Assembly: GCF_040448675.1 (NCBI RefSeq)
Contig: NZ_CP159289.1
Span: 2,356,001-2,420,000 of the forward strand
DNA length: 64,000 nucleotides
Direction: 5' to 3'
From: Dyadobacter sp. 676
GTDB taxonomy: Bacteria > Bacteroidota > Bacteroidia > Cytophagales > Spirosomataceae
Shown: in pieces, positions 26,723 through 35,286 of the stretch
Numbering within the stretch: the stretch's first letter is position 1
Layout of the letters: the number at the start of each line of letters is the position of its first letter
Notes under the pieces: model-generated
Told to the model about the DNA's origin: nothing
Databases searched by the model: none
What the model saw: the letters and a program-made list of their open reading frames with translations, nothing else
Program-made: the position numbers and the translations under genes

Positions 26723-28195
26723 TCAAGATCTCGAATAATTCGGGGCCTCTTTCTGGATCATGATATCGTGCGGGTGGCTTTCTTTTACACCGGCTGAGGT
26801 AATTTTCACGAATTGCGCCTTTTGCAGCGCTTCGATATCCCCCGCTCCGCAATAGCCCATGCCCGCCTTCAAACCACCTACCATTTGGTAAATGATTTCG
26901 GAAACCTTACCCTTGAACGGCACACGGCCCACGATACCTTCCGGAACAAGTTTCTTCACATCGTCCTCGGCATCCTGGAAGTAGCGGTCTTTTGAACCAT
27001 CCTCCATCGCTTCGACCGACCCCATTCCACGATAAGCCTTGAATTTCCGGCCTTCATAAATCACGATTTCACCAGGAGCTTCATCGCTGCCGGCAAGCAT
27101 CGAACCGATCATGATCGTGCTTGCGCCACCCGCCAAAGCCTTGGTCATATCACCCGAAAAGCGGATACCGCCGTCGGCAATAACGGGAACGCCGGTACCT
27201 TTCAATGCATCGGCAGCCCACATGACCGCGGTCAGTTGAGGAACGCCGATACCCGCGATGATACGGGTAGTACAGATGCTGCCCGGGCCAACACCAACTT
27301 TCACCGCGTCCGCACCGGCCTCCGCCAATGCTTTTGCCGCATCTCCGGTTGCAACGTTCCCTGCGATCACATCCAGTTTGGGGAATTGCGCTTTGATGGA
27401 TTTCAGTGCGTCGATAACCCCTTTGGAATGTCCGTGGGCAGTGTCGAGGCTTACTACATCGACGCCCGCTTTTACCAATGCTTCCACTCGTTTCAGCAAA
27501 TCGGGCGTAACACCTACGGCCGCACCTACGCGAAGGCGACCGTACTCGTCCTTGCATGCGTTCGGGTGCGATTTACGCTTCATGATGTCTTTATACGTAA
27601 TCAACCCCGTCAACCGATAATCCGCATCGACGATCGGCAACTTCTCAATTTTAAATTCCTGAAGAATTTGTTCGGCATCATCGAGCGACAACCCTTCGGA
27701 GGCCGTAACGAGGTTATCCTTCGTCATGATCTCGGTTACCGGCTTGCTCATTTCGCGTTCGAAACGAAGATCCCGGTTGGTGAGGATACCGATCAGTTTG
27801 TGATCCTTGTCGATTACCGGAATACCACCGATTTTGAATTCGCGCATGATCTGGTGCGCGTCGCCGAGGGTCGCCGTATCAGAAAGCGTGATCGGATCGA
27901 GGATCATTCCGCTTTCGGAGCGCTTCACCTTTCTCACCTGTTCAGCCTGCGCTTCCAGGGACATATTTTTATGGATTATTCCAATACCGCCTTCCTGGGC
28001 CATGGCAATGGCCAGTTCAAATTCTGTCACCGTATCCATGGCAGCCGAAACAATGGGAATGTTCAACTCGATGTTACGGGTAAGCTTGGTTTTTGTTGTT
28101 GTGTCGCGAGGCAGGACTTCTGAATAACCGGGGATTAACAGAACGTCGTCGTAGGTAAGCGCCTCGAAGAGGACTTTGGATGGGTCTGTGCTCAT
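26723..28195 (-). CDS. guaB: Inosine-5'-monophosphate dehydrogenase
   Basis: A 490-residue protein of normal GuaB length. The catalytic barrel begins [20 protein letters not shown], two CBS domains occupy about residues 95-205 ([40 protein letters not shown]), and the active-site loop [18 protein letters not shown] carries the catalytic Cys. The flap region ends in [10 protein letters not shown]. It oxidises IMP to XMP, the committed step to guanine nucleotides. It appears monocistronic between a promoter-like element at 28224 and the 26.6 kb terminator. Confidence 0.97.
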   Translation of the reverse strand: MSTDPSKVLFEALTYDDVLLIPGYSEVLPRDTTTKTKLTRNIELNIPIVSAAMDTVTEFELAIAMAQEGGIGIIHKNMSLEAQAEQVRKVKRSESGMILDPITLSDTATLGDAHQIMREFKIGGIPVIDKDHKLIGILTNRDLRFEREMSKPVTEIMTKDNLVTASEGLSLDDAEQILQEFKIEKLPIVDADYRLTGLITYKDIMKRKSHPNACKDEYGRLRVGAAVGVTPDLLKRVEALVKAGVDVVSLDTAHGHSKGVIDALKSIKAQFPKLDVIAGNVATGDAAKALAEAGADAVKVGVGPGSICTTRIIAGIGVPQLTAVMWAADALKGTGVPVIADGGIRFSGDMTKALAGGASTIMIGSMLAGSDEAPGEIVIYEGRKFKAYRGMGSVEAMEDGSKDRYFQDAEDDVKKLVPEGIVGRVPFKGKVSEIIYQMVGGLKAGMGYCGAGDIEALQKAQFVKITSAGVKESHPHDIMIQKEAPNYSRS

Positions 28196-28223
28196 AGCAA
28201 ATAAACTATTGTTATTTGCCGGG

Positions 28224-28254
28224 CAAAATTAAGAATAACTTCTGAATAAATAAA
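28224..28254 (-). promoter_or_regulatory. Candidate guaB promoter
   Basis: On the minus strand a perfect TAATTTTG (28231-28224) lies 19 bases after TTTA (28254-28251), and 28 bases before the guaB ATG. Confidence 0.55.
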
Positions 28255-28270
28255 ATGGAATTGTATTTTT

Positions 28271-29587
28271 TTATGATACCAACACCCGTACTTTTTTAAT
28301 GCGCTTCTTGTCGGCCGACTGGACCTTGAACGTTACGTCGCGGTGCATGGCAATTTCTCCCGTGCGCGGAAGCCTCGAAAACAGTTCGAGCAATAAACCC
28401 GCCAACGATTCGCTATTGCCCCTGACCTCGTCGAAATAATCGGTTTCCAGACTCAGAATGCGGCAAAGATCGTTGATCAGCACTTTACCTTCGAATACAT
28501 AAGTATGCTCGTCAACCTGTGTATAATTGACCTCCTCGTCTTCGTCGTACTCATCGTTGATGTCCCCGAAAATTTCCTCGATAATGTCTTCCAGCGTGAT
28601 CAACCCGCTCGTTCCGCCATATTCGTCGACAACGATCGCCATATGCACGCGCCGGTTTTGAAAATCTTTCATCAAATCGTCGAGGCGCTTGCTTTCGGGA
28701 ATGAAATAGACCGGCCGCAGCAATTTTTGCCAGTTAAAATGCTCGTCCAGGTGAATGTGAGGCAGTAGATCCTTGACATTCAAAATCCCCTCGACATGAT
28801 CCAGGTTGTCGCGATAAACCGGCACCCGCGAGTAACCCGATTTATTGATACGGTCCATTAATTCGTGAAAGTCGAGTTCGATATCAAACGCGGTAATCTG
28901 GACCCTCGCCTGCATTGCCTTGCGGGCATTGGTTTGCCGGAAATTGGCAAGGCCGCGCAAAAGATCCGTTTCCTCCTCGCTCTCGGCTTTGGCTTCCAGC
29001 ATTTCGGTCGTGATTTCCGCACCTTCGGGCGTCAACACGCCGAAAGAATAGCCAAGTTTCATGACCGGTTGCGTCAGTGGCTTGCATATCCTGATCAGGA
29101 ACTGGGTCAGGCCGGAAAGTTTTGGAATAATATCCTGTGCATTGCGTGCGGCATTGTAGCGAACCATCGCGTCCAGCCAGATCCATAAGACCAGGAATGC
29201 CAGTACCGACCAGCGAACCGCTTCGGCATTCCCCGATTGCATTTGAAGCCACGCCAGGCGGGCAGCGAGCAACAATGCAAACAATGTGATACCGCGTTGT
29301 ACCAGTGAAAGCGCTAACTGCTGGATACGTGTCGGTAAGTGATTTTCGCCTTCCGCTTTCCGTTCCCACGGATTTTCCATAGCACCGGAAGCCGCATACG
29401 CCGCGCGGATTCCCGACAGGAACAAGGAGATGATCAGAAGAAAAACAACAAGAATAAGGTCGTAAGGAGCCAGGAAATCAACGGGTATGATAACCCCTGC
29501 CAGAGTGGTTTGCGTACTTTCCCGGGGAAAACGGATCCCCGTACGCGTTCGGGCAAGCGGGTCGTCACTGTCTTCTGTTTCTTTCAC
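28271..29587 (-). CDS. gldE: GldE, gliding-motility-associated CNNM/CorC-like membrane protein
   Basis: A 438-residue protein with an N-terminal membrane domain (helices near 42-60 LILVVFLLIISLFLSG, 98-113 and 125-140), two CBS domains at about 205-325 (NKSGYSRVPVYRDNLDHVEG; MAIVVDEYGGTSGLITLEDI) and a C-terminal CorC/HlyC domain (YVFEGKVLINDLCRIL). Placement directly downstream of ssb matches the mutY-ssb-gldE order known for gliding Bacteroidota, so I call it gldE rather than a generic hemolysin homologue. gldD, often adjacent, is absent; guaB follows instead. Confidence 0.85.
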   Translation of the reverse strand: MKETEDSDDPLARTRTGIRFPRESTQTTLAGVIIPVDFLAPYDLILVVFLLIISLFLSGIRAAYAASGAMENPWERKAEGENHLPTRIQQLALSLVQRGITLFALLLAARLAWLQMQSGNAEAVRWSVLAFLVLWIWLDAMVRYNAARNAQDIIPKLSGLTQFLIRICKPLTQPVMKLGYSFGVLTPEGAEITTEMLEAKAESEEETDLLRGLANFRQTNARKAMQARVQITAFDIELDFHELMDRINKSGYSRVPVYRDNLDHVEGILNVKDLLPHIHLDEHFNWQKLLRPVYFIPESKRLDDLMKDFQNRRVHMAIVVDEYGGTSGLITLEDIIEEIFGDINDEYDEDEEVNYTQVDEHTYVFEGKVLINDLCRILSLETDYFDEVRGNSESLAGLLLELFSRLPRTGEIAMHRDVTFKVQSADKKRIKKVRVLVS

Positions 29588-29632
29588 GAAATGTCAGAGA
29601 ATGTTCAAAATAGGTATTCAATCAGATAAATG

Positions 29633-29694
29633 TAGCGAATCCCGCTTAAAAACTGCGTTTATTTTGGAATAAATACATTTTGAACGGGATTCGT
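29633..29694. terminator. Imperfect inverted repeat between ssb and gldE
   Basis: Arms 29633-29650 and 29677-29694 pair 15 of 18 positions (GCGAATCCCG with CGGGATTCG core), with a smaller TTTATT/AATAAA hairpin inside the loop. It could act as a terminator or processing site in the ssb-gldE transcript. Confidence 0.5.
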
Positions 29695-29713
29695 TACTAT
29701 CGTCCTGAATACA

Positions 29714-30205
29714 TCAGAACGGCAGATCGTCGTCGTCACCGTTGCCTGCCGCCATGGACGGCGGCACCGGATCGGACGGCCGCGGCGCATTGTTGCCGCG
29801 CGGTGCATTGCCCGATTGCTGGTAGCCGCCCTGGTTACCTCCCTGGTTATAGTCACCACCCGAGTTGGAGCTCGGCCCGCCAAGCAGCGTCATACTGCTG
29901 GCACGGATGGTTACGCCGGTACGCTGCTGGCCTTCCTTGTCCGTCCACGTGTCCGTGCGGATACGGCCTTCAATATACACCTGGTTACCTTTTTTAAGGT
30001 ATTTCTCGGCCACTTTCGCCAGCCCTTCCCAAAGCTCGATGCGGTGCCATTCGGTATTATCGACACGCTCACCGTTTTTATTCGTATAGGTCTCGGTCGT
30101 CGCGATGTTGAACTTCGCTACGGCTGATCCGCTTTCGAGGTACCGGACCTCCGGATCGCTGCCCAGGTTACCGATTAGAATTACTTTGTTAACACTTCCT
30201 GCCAT
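29714..30205 (-). CDS. ssb: Single-stranded DNA-binding protein
   Basis: A 163-residue SSB. The OB-fold covers residues 1-105 (VNKVILIGNLGSDPEVRYLE; WHRIELWEGLAKVAEKYLKK; VYIEGRIRTDTW), followed by a disordered Gly/Asn/Gln-rich linker (NSGGDYNQGGNQGGYQQ) and the acidic protein-recruiting tip DDDDLPF. It coats single-stranded DNA in replication and repair. In related genomes it sits between mutY and gldE; here gldE follows as expected, but two unrelated genes separate it from mutY. Confidence 0.96.
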   Translation of the reverse strand: MAGSVNKVILIGNLGSDPEVRYLESGSAVAKFNIATTETYTNKNGERVDNTEWHRIELWEGLAKVAEKYLKKGNQVYIEGRIRTDTWTDKEGQQRTGVTIRASSMTLLGGPSSNSGGDYNQGGNQGGYQQSGNAPRGNNAPRPSDPVPPSMAAGNGDDDDLPF

Positions 30206-30268
30206 GATTTAACGTGGTTAATGTTTGTTGCAACTTTAAATATAGGCATATTCCATGAAAAATGCCTG

Positions 30269-31474
30269 CTAAACGTCCTGCTCGGTGATCTTACCGGTAA
30301 CCTTGTCTTTCAGGATCAATTTGTTGCGACCATCGTGCGTTACCTCCTGCTTTATGAGATAATGCGTCTCATTGTAGGAAACATAGTTGGAAGGTTTTTC
30401 CACTCCCTCGCGCCCACGCCACACCGGCAGCTCCACTTTTTCCCAAAGTTTCGATTTCGCCGATTTATAAGCTGCATCGATCACCGCATTCACGATGTAA
30501 CCGTCGTAGAACGTCTCCGCCGGCTGCGTACCCTTTTCGGCTGAATTGAACATATCTGTAAACATATGATTGTAGCCCAAATCATTCACTTCGTCTCCCA
30601 CCGGGAACAACCAGCCGGTATTGCTTTCGGCCTTTTCGGCCACGTATTCCTCGCCGGTACCATCCGGATTTTGGCCTGTCGTGAACATTTCGAAGCCGGT
30701 CCTCAAAAAATTGTTGATCCAGATCGTACCCTCGGTTCCCATTACTTCGTCGCGCAGATCCATTCCGCCACGGAACGTCCAGCTCACCTCAAACTGCCCG
30801 ATAGCGCCGTTTTCATATTTAACCAATGCAATCGCATGGTCCTCGGCGTCGATGGGTTTTACCTGGGTGTCTGCCCAGCACATCACTTCCACCGGCTTAA
30901 TATCCTTACCGATAAAATTCCGTGATATTTCAATGCAATGGCAACCCAGATCCAGAATGCAGCCGCCACCCGCCTGCTCGATATCCCAGAACCACTCGCT
31001 GTGCGGGCCCGGGTGTGCCTCGCGTGACTTGGCCCAGATAATACGGCCCAACGAGCCGTTCTTCACACTCTCGAGCGATTTCAGAAACTTGGGTGTATAG
31101 CAAAGATCTTCCAGATAACCTGCGAAAATCCCGGCTTCTTCCACGGCTTTCAGCATACGCAACGCTTCCGCGCCGTTACGGCCAAGCGGCTTGGTGCACA
31201 CCACGGCCTTTTTGTGTTTGGCACAAAGCATTACCGCTTCCTCGTGGATATTGTTCGGCAAGGCAATGCAGACCATGTTCACGTCCGGGTGTGCAATCAC
31301 CTCCTCCATGTTCGACGACCAGAAGTCGCAACCGTAATCGCTGGCAAACTTTTTAGCGCTTTCTTCGCGCCGGGCGTAAATGGCTACGACACGGTCGCGG
31401 CTGCGCTGGCCGTGAATGGATTCCGCATAAAAACGTCCGATAAAGCCGGAGCCAAGCATTGCGATTTTCTGCAT
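30269..31474 (-). CDS. Gfo/Idh/MocA-family oxidoreductase
   Basis: A 401-residue cytosolic NAD(P)-dependent oxidoreductase. The N-terminal Rossmann motif is IAMLGSGFIGRFYAESI, and the EKP-like nucleotide/sugar motif appears as VVCTKPLGRNGAEAL; the C-terminal substrate domain includes GGGCILDLGCHCIEI with the His typical of the family. Members act on sugars, inositols or their derivatives; the substrate here is unknown. It is downstream of a phytanoyl-CoA dioxygenase-like gene across a repeat-containing gap, and such pairs recur in Bacteroidota and Planctomycetes (inference from memory). It lies between mutY and ssb. Confidence 0.88.
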   Translation of the reverse strand: MQKIAMLGSGFIGRFYAESIHGQRSRDRVVAIYARREESAKKFASDYGCDFWSSNMEEVIAHPDVNMVCIALPNNIHEEAVMLCAKHKKAVVCTKPLGRNGAEALRMLKAVEEAGIFAGYLEDLCYTPKFLKSLESVKNGSLGRIIWAKSREAHPGPHSEWFWDIEQAGGGCILDLGCHCIEISRNFIGKDIKPVEVMCWADTQVKPIDAEDHAIALVKYENGAIGQFEVSWTFRGGMDLRDEVMGTEGTIWINNFLRTGFEMFTTGQNPDGTGEEYVAEKAESNTGWLFPVGDEVNDLGYNHMFTDMFNSAEKGTQPAETFYDGYIVNAVIDAAYKSAKSKLWEKVELPVWRGREGVEKPSNYVSYNETHYLIKQEVTHDGRNKLILKDKVTGKITEQDV

Positions 31475-31520
31475 ACAGTATTCAGTTTAAAGTTTTAGGA
31501 ACAGGTCGTGTATTGTCATT

Positions 31521-31630
31521 AATGGTCAGGAGTTGTCAGGAGTAGTCAGGAATGGTCAGGAATGGTCAGGAATGGTCAGGAAATATTCGCCAGGATTGAC
31601 CATACATGACGACGAATGACCAAACATGAC
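31521..31630. repeat. 10-bp phased tandem repeats (AATGGTCAGG) with inverted copies
   Basis: Six contiguous 10-base units at 31521-31580 (AATGGTCAGG four times, plus two variants ending TCAGG) are followed by opposite-strand versions ending TGAC at a 10-base period (31584-31630). The repeat fills the gap between the oxidoreductase start and the dioxygenase stop. Related TGAC-phased tracts occur near 61990 and 63295. Confidence 0.85.
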
Positions 31631-31633
31631 TAT

Positions 31634-32491
31634 TTAAGACGTCTTCACTTCATTCTCCCAGCCGGTAGGTTTCAGCGCCGGGTCGTTTTCCTTTTTGAGG
31701 AAATCCGCATTTTCGAATGATTGCGCATTCCATTCCAGCAATGCATGGTCGGGCACGATGGAAACCGGAACCCGCCATGACGTCGAAGTCTCGGCATAGG
31801 CAATGTTGGATTGAGAATTATAGCAGGAAATCAGCGACCAGCGCGGGTGCGCGGAAAGGTTCGCTTCCGAACGGTGCATGAGGTTGCTGTGAAAAAACAA
31901 TGCGTCGCCAGGCTCCAATTCACAATAAACCAGGTCCATTGTTTTCAGTGCATGGTTCACCATTTCCATGTCCGCGCCTACCTGCTCGCCCGCGAAGCCA
32001 TGGTTGACGCGCCCCATTTTGTGTGAACCTTTGATGACCTGCAAACAACCGTTTTCCTTGTTTGCCGGCGTCAAAGCGATCATTACGCTTATCAGTTGAT
32101 CGGGGAAAATAAACTGATTTTTATACCAATATCCATAGTCCTGATGCCATTCCCATGCCCCGCCTACTTTCGGTTCTTTTTGCATGAGTTTGGTATGAAA
32201 GTGGCAAACCTGGCTGTCGTTCTGTAAAAGTTGCCACACCGAATTGACCATTCTCTCGCTGCGGATCAGGTATCCGAATACATCGTCGCCGGGCGTAAAC
32301 CACAACGACAGTTTGGTCTTCTTTCCCGACTGGTCGTTCAGGTCCATCGCATTCTTTTGCATCACCGAATTTTCCAATGCGGTATGATACAGTTTTTCCA
32401 CTTCCTCCATCGAAAACAGGCTCTTCACGACAATATAACCGTCGCGGTTATAGTCGGCGATCTGGCTGGCATTCAAACTGAAACTTCCCAT
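31634..32491 (-). CDS. Phytanoyl-CoA dioxygenase-family (PhyH) protein
   Basis: A 285-residue Fe(II)/2-oxoglutarate-dependent oxygenase. It begins FSLNASQIADYNRDGYIVVK, contains the metal-binding HxD in WEWHQDYGYW, the distal His in MHRSEANLSAHPRWSLISCY with the Arg for 2-oxoglutarate nearby, and GCLQVIKGSHKMG between. The native substrate is unknown; many PhyH proteins hydroxylate small metabolites. It is upstream of, and probably co-expressed with, the oxidoreductase at 30269, and 97 bases downstream of mutY. Confidence 0.85.
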   Translation of the reverse strand: MGSFSLNASQIADYNRDGYIVVKSLFSMEEVEKLYHTALENSVMQKNAMDLNDQSGKKTKLSLWFTPGDDVFGYLIRSERMVNSVWQLLQNDSQVCHFHTKLMQKEPKVGGAWEWHQDYGYWYKNQFIFPDQLISVMIALTPANKENGCLQVIKGSHKMGRVNHGFAGEQVGADMEMVNHALKTMDLVYCELEPGDALFFHSNLMHRSEANLSAHPRWSLISCYNSQSNIAYAETSTSWRVPVSIVPDHALLEWNAQSFENADFLKKENDPALKPTGWENEVKTS

Positions 32492-32588
32492 ATTGCTAAG
32501 TGTTTAGTACAAAAATATATTACTTAAAACACGATTTAATCGGCAGATGCCTTCCAAACCGCCTGCTCAATAATAAATGATCCGGCGG

Positions 32589-33693
32589 TCAGAGGTAATT
32601 TTCTTCCCGCAGTACCGTATCGATCAGGATCGGCTTCGGAAGCACTTCTACTTCCTCATGACTGTAAAAAGCCATTCCGTGGGGCAAATCTATCCTTTCG
32701 GTTTCAGGAATTTCCAGCCACCAGAATCGCACCTGCAGCCGCTGGTGGGTGAGGATGTGGGAATAAACTTTCGGGATTTCGGTTAGACGGCCTTTTGAAA
32801 CGAGCTTTTGGAAAACGGGGTCGGCGATCGTCAGAGAGTCAGGGGTTATGGCCGGGGCTTTGGATTCGACAAGGTGAAAATCGTAGAGGCCTTTCCAGAT
32901 GTCCCGGCCCCGGCGCTCGTACAATGCCAGCTTGTCGCATTGCCTGATGATGAAGTAGTTAAAAAAACGGTGTTTAATTGTCAGCTTCTTGATTTTTACA
33001 GGCAGTTGCCCCTGCATTTGATGTCTGTAAGCAAAACAGCGGTCATCAAATATACAAACCACGCAATTCGGCGAGGCCGGTACGCATTGCAGTGCTCCGA
33101 ACTCGATCATTGCCTGGTTATAAGTCGCCGGATCCTCCCTCGATACCAGCAGCTTCGCCAGCGCTGCGAACTCCTTTTTCCCTTCGTTGCTCAGCATATC
33201 CGACCGGATGCCGAAAATCCGGGCCATTACCCTGTACACGTTCCCGTCGATGGCGGGCACCGCTTCGCCGAAAGCAAATGATGCTATCGCCGCTGCGGTG
33301 TATTGCCCCAGCCCTTTCAGCTTCAAAAGTTCCCCCCGATGTTCCGGGGAACCGCCCATTGTATTCGTTTACGACCTGCCGGGCCGTGAAATGCATGTTG
33401 CGCGCCCTCGAATAGTAGCCCAGCCCCTGCCAGAGCCGCAGCACATCGCGCTCGTCGGCGGCCGCCAGGTCCGAAACCGTGGGGTATTGTTCGATAAACC
33501 GTTCATAATAAGGCAACCCCTGTGCGACGCGCGTCTGCTGAAGTATTACTTCCGATAACCAAATTTTATACGGATCTTTGGTTTCCCGCCAGGGCAAAGG
33601 GCGGTGGTTTTCAAGATACCAGGATTTCAGTCTTACGTTGAAATCGATCACCTCCAAATCCCCGGGTATCATATTATTTTCACTTATGTGCAC
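32589..33693 (-). pseudogene. mutY: A/G-specific adenine glycosylase MutY, frameshifted at a G6 run
   Basis: Restoring the frame gives a 367-residue MutY. The N-terminal part (frame from 33693) has RPLPWRETKDPYKIWLSEVI, LQQTRVAQGLPYYERF and LWQGLGYYSRARN. It then leaves frame at a run of six G on the coding strand (plus-strand C at 33332-33337). The remainder lies in another frame: ELLKLKGLGQYTAAAIASFA with the helix-hairpin-helix, the AIDGNVYRVMARI catalytic-Asp segment, the [4Fe-4S] pattern C-x6-C-x2-C-x5-C (QCVPASPNCVVCIFDDRC) and the NUDIX-like domain. With five G it reads PGTSGELLKLKG continuously. MutY removes adenine opposite 8-oxoguanine. If the shift is real, the strain lacks this repair. 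Confidence 0.9.
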
Positions 33694-33734
33694 TGTTTTT
33701 TAACGAATTATATAAAAAAAGGGAAAGATCATCC

Positions 33735-33766
33735 TTTTAAGTTTTATTAAAATTACCGTACCTTTG
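33735..33766 (+). promoter_or_regulatory. Candidate promoter of the HU gene cluster
   Basis: TTTT at 33735 and a perfect TACCTTTG at 33759-33766, 20 bases apart, precede the HU gene by 66 bases. Confidence 0.6.
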
Positions 33767-33832
33767 TGTTCCCAAAATTTACAGGAGTAAGTAAATTAAT
33801 GAAATAATATCCACTTAAAGTAAACAATCAAA

Positions 33833-34138
33833 GTGACTAAGGCAGACGTAATCGCACAGATTTCTGAGAAAACAGGCGTAGACAAGGGCGACGTTCAGCA
33901 AACGCTAGAATCGTTTTTTACCGTGGTAAAGGACTCACTTTCTGATGGTGAGAACCTTTATGTAAGAGGTTTCGGTAGTTTCATCAACAAAAAACGTGCG
34001 CGCAAAGTAGCCCGCAATATTTCGAAGGGAACTTCCATGATTATTGACGAGCACTTTGTACCAAGCTTCAAGCCTGCAAAAGTTTTTGTTGAGCAGGTAA
34101 AAGAAAGTGACAAACTGAAAGCCGTCGCTGAAAAGTAA
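33833..34138 (+). CDS. hup: DNA-binding protein HU
   Basis: A 101-residue HU/IHF protein using a GTG start (TKADVIAQISEKTGVDKGDV). The beta-arm and signature region follow (YVRGFGSFINKKRARKVARN), with Pro in the arm tip replaced by the stretch SKGTSMIIDEHFVPSFKPAK. HU bends and compacts DNA. It is the first gene of the run HU, TPR protein, bS22-like protein and RNase G, all plus strand, a layout I recall in Cytophagales. A promoter-like TACCTTTG lies upstream. Confidence 0.93.
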   Translation: MTKADVIAQISEKTGVDKGDVQQTLESFFTVVKDSLSDGENLYVRGFGSFINKKRARKVARNISKGTSMIIDEHFVPSFKPAKVFVEQVKESDKLKAVAEK

Positions 34139-34168
34139 TTTACCTGAAACAGGTTGGGTTATAAGAGT

Positions 34169-35021
34169 ATGAAAAAGTCCATTCTCCTTTCTTGTGTGCT
34201 CGCAGTTGCACTGGTGGGAACGTTATTCAGCCTTCCCAAGGTAGTTGTGAACAACAAGGGCAAGGATGTGGACAAGGAGAGGAGCCAGTCGGCGACCGCG
34301 GCAAATGCAACGGCACCCGCTGCGACTGAATCCGCCTCCGGATCGCATGATGGAGCCGCTTTAACCCCTGATCAGCAGAAAGTGGTGGATCAGCTGAGAA
34401 GCGGCTTCAATCAGGCGGGCGATAAGGACAAGGTTGCGGCAGGCATCAGGCTGTCGGACGAATTTGCGAAGCTTCCAGAAATTTGACAGCGCTGCATTTT
34501 ATGCCGAAAAAGTTGCCCTGCTGTCCCCGGCAATCGAAAACCTCATGCGTGCGGGCGACCGCTACTATGAGGCCTACGGATTCGCGGTGGACGAGCAGAA
34601 GTCGAAGAACCTCGGTATCAAAACCCGCGAATATTATCAAAAAGTTATTGACCAGAATCCCGGACTGTTGACTGCAAAAGCCAACATGGCGATGACGTAC
34701 GTGAACACGGAAAACCCGATGCAGGGAATCCTGATGTTACGCGAGGTGATCGACGCGGATCCGACCAACGAATTGGCATTGTTCAATCTGGGGATCCTGT
34801 CCATGAGATCTAACCAATATTCAAAAGCCGCTGACAGGTTCAGACAGATTTTAGCCAACAACCCGGCCAACACGAAAGCCAAGTTCTACCTCGGCGTTTC
34901 ACTGGTCGAGTTGGGCGACAAGGAACAAGCGAGCAAAGTTCTGTCGGAGGTTAAAAAAGAGGAGAAAGACCCGGCTATCCAGCAAGCCATCGGCGAGTTG
35001 GAAGGTCGTCTGGGCAACTGA
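34169..35021 (+). pseudogene. TPR-repeat protein with a single-base frame break
   Basis: With one C removed from CC at 34475-34476 the frame gives a 283-residue exported or membrane-anchored protein. It has an N-terminal hydrophobic segment (MKKSILLSCVLAVALVGTLF), an Ala/Thr/Ser-rich linker, and three to four TPR units (YYQKVIDQNPGLLTAKANMA; LREVIDADPTNELALFNLGI; FRQILANNPANTKAKFYLGV). The first frame stops after EFAKLPEI (34486); the second picks up at QKFDSAAFYAEKVALL and runs to 35021. Joining them as EFAKLQKFDSAAFYAEK restores a normal TPR helix pair. Unlike the other breaks here it is not in a G run. Function unknown; it sits between HU and bS22-like genes. Confidence 0.8.
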
Positions 35022-35070
35022 TCATCAGGTCACTAAGGAAATTATTACTTATTTATAAAACGACATAATC

Positions 35071-35160
35071 ATGCCTTGCGGAAAAAAGAGAAAAAGACAT
35101 AAGATCTCCACTCACAAGAGAAAGAAAAGACTCAGAAAAAACAGACATAAGAAGAAATAA
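35071..35160 (+). CDS. bS22-like/AURKAIP1-COX24-domain small ribosomal protein, 29 residues
   Basis: A very short, extremely basic ORF: MPCGKKRKRHKISTHKRKKR then LRKNRHKKK. The GKKRKRHK and THKRKKR motifs match the AURKAIP1/COX24 C-terminal domain family, whose members bind the small ribosomal subunit (mitochondrial mS38, bacterial bS22). In Bacteroidota such proteins of about 29-35 residues are usually annotated next to rng. It is preceded by AT-rich sequence and followed within four bases by a hairpin. The assignment is from motif memory, but coding is very likely given the uninterrupted basic pattern. Confidence 0.8.
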   Translation: MPCGKKRKRHKISTHKRKKRLRKNRHKKK

Positions 35161-35163
35161 ATG

Positions 35164-35199
35164 GTATGACCGGGTTTTAACTACTAAGATCCGGTCATC
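35164..35199 (+). terminator. Hairpin after the bS22-like gene
   Basis: ATGACCGG pairs with CCGGTCAT across a 19-base loop, just before a T-rich stretch; it separates the small ribosomal gene from rng and may terminate or attenuate. Confidence 0.5.
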
Positions 35200-35286
35200 C
35201 TTATTCCCCACGTTTGTATCCCGCTAACAGTCTGATATGCGGGGAGTTAAGTATCAACATTATCTAGCCATTCAGTTGGTTGAACA

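Noticed and set aside
31521..31580. Possible CRISPR array
   Set aside because: The units are only 10 bases and contiguous, without spacers, and no cas genes are nearby.
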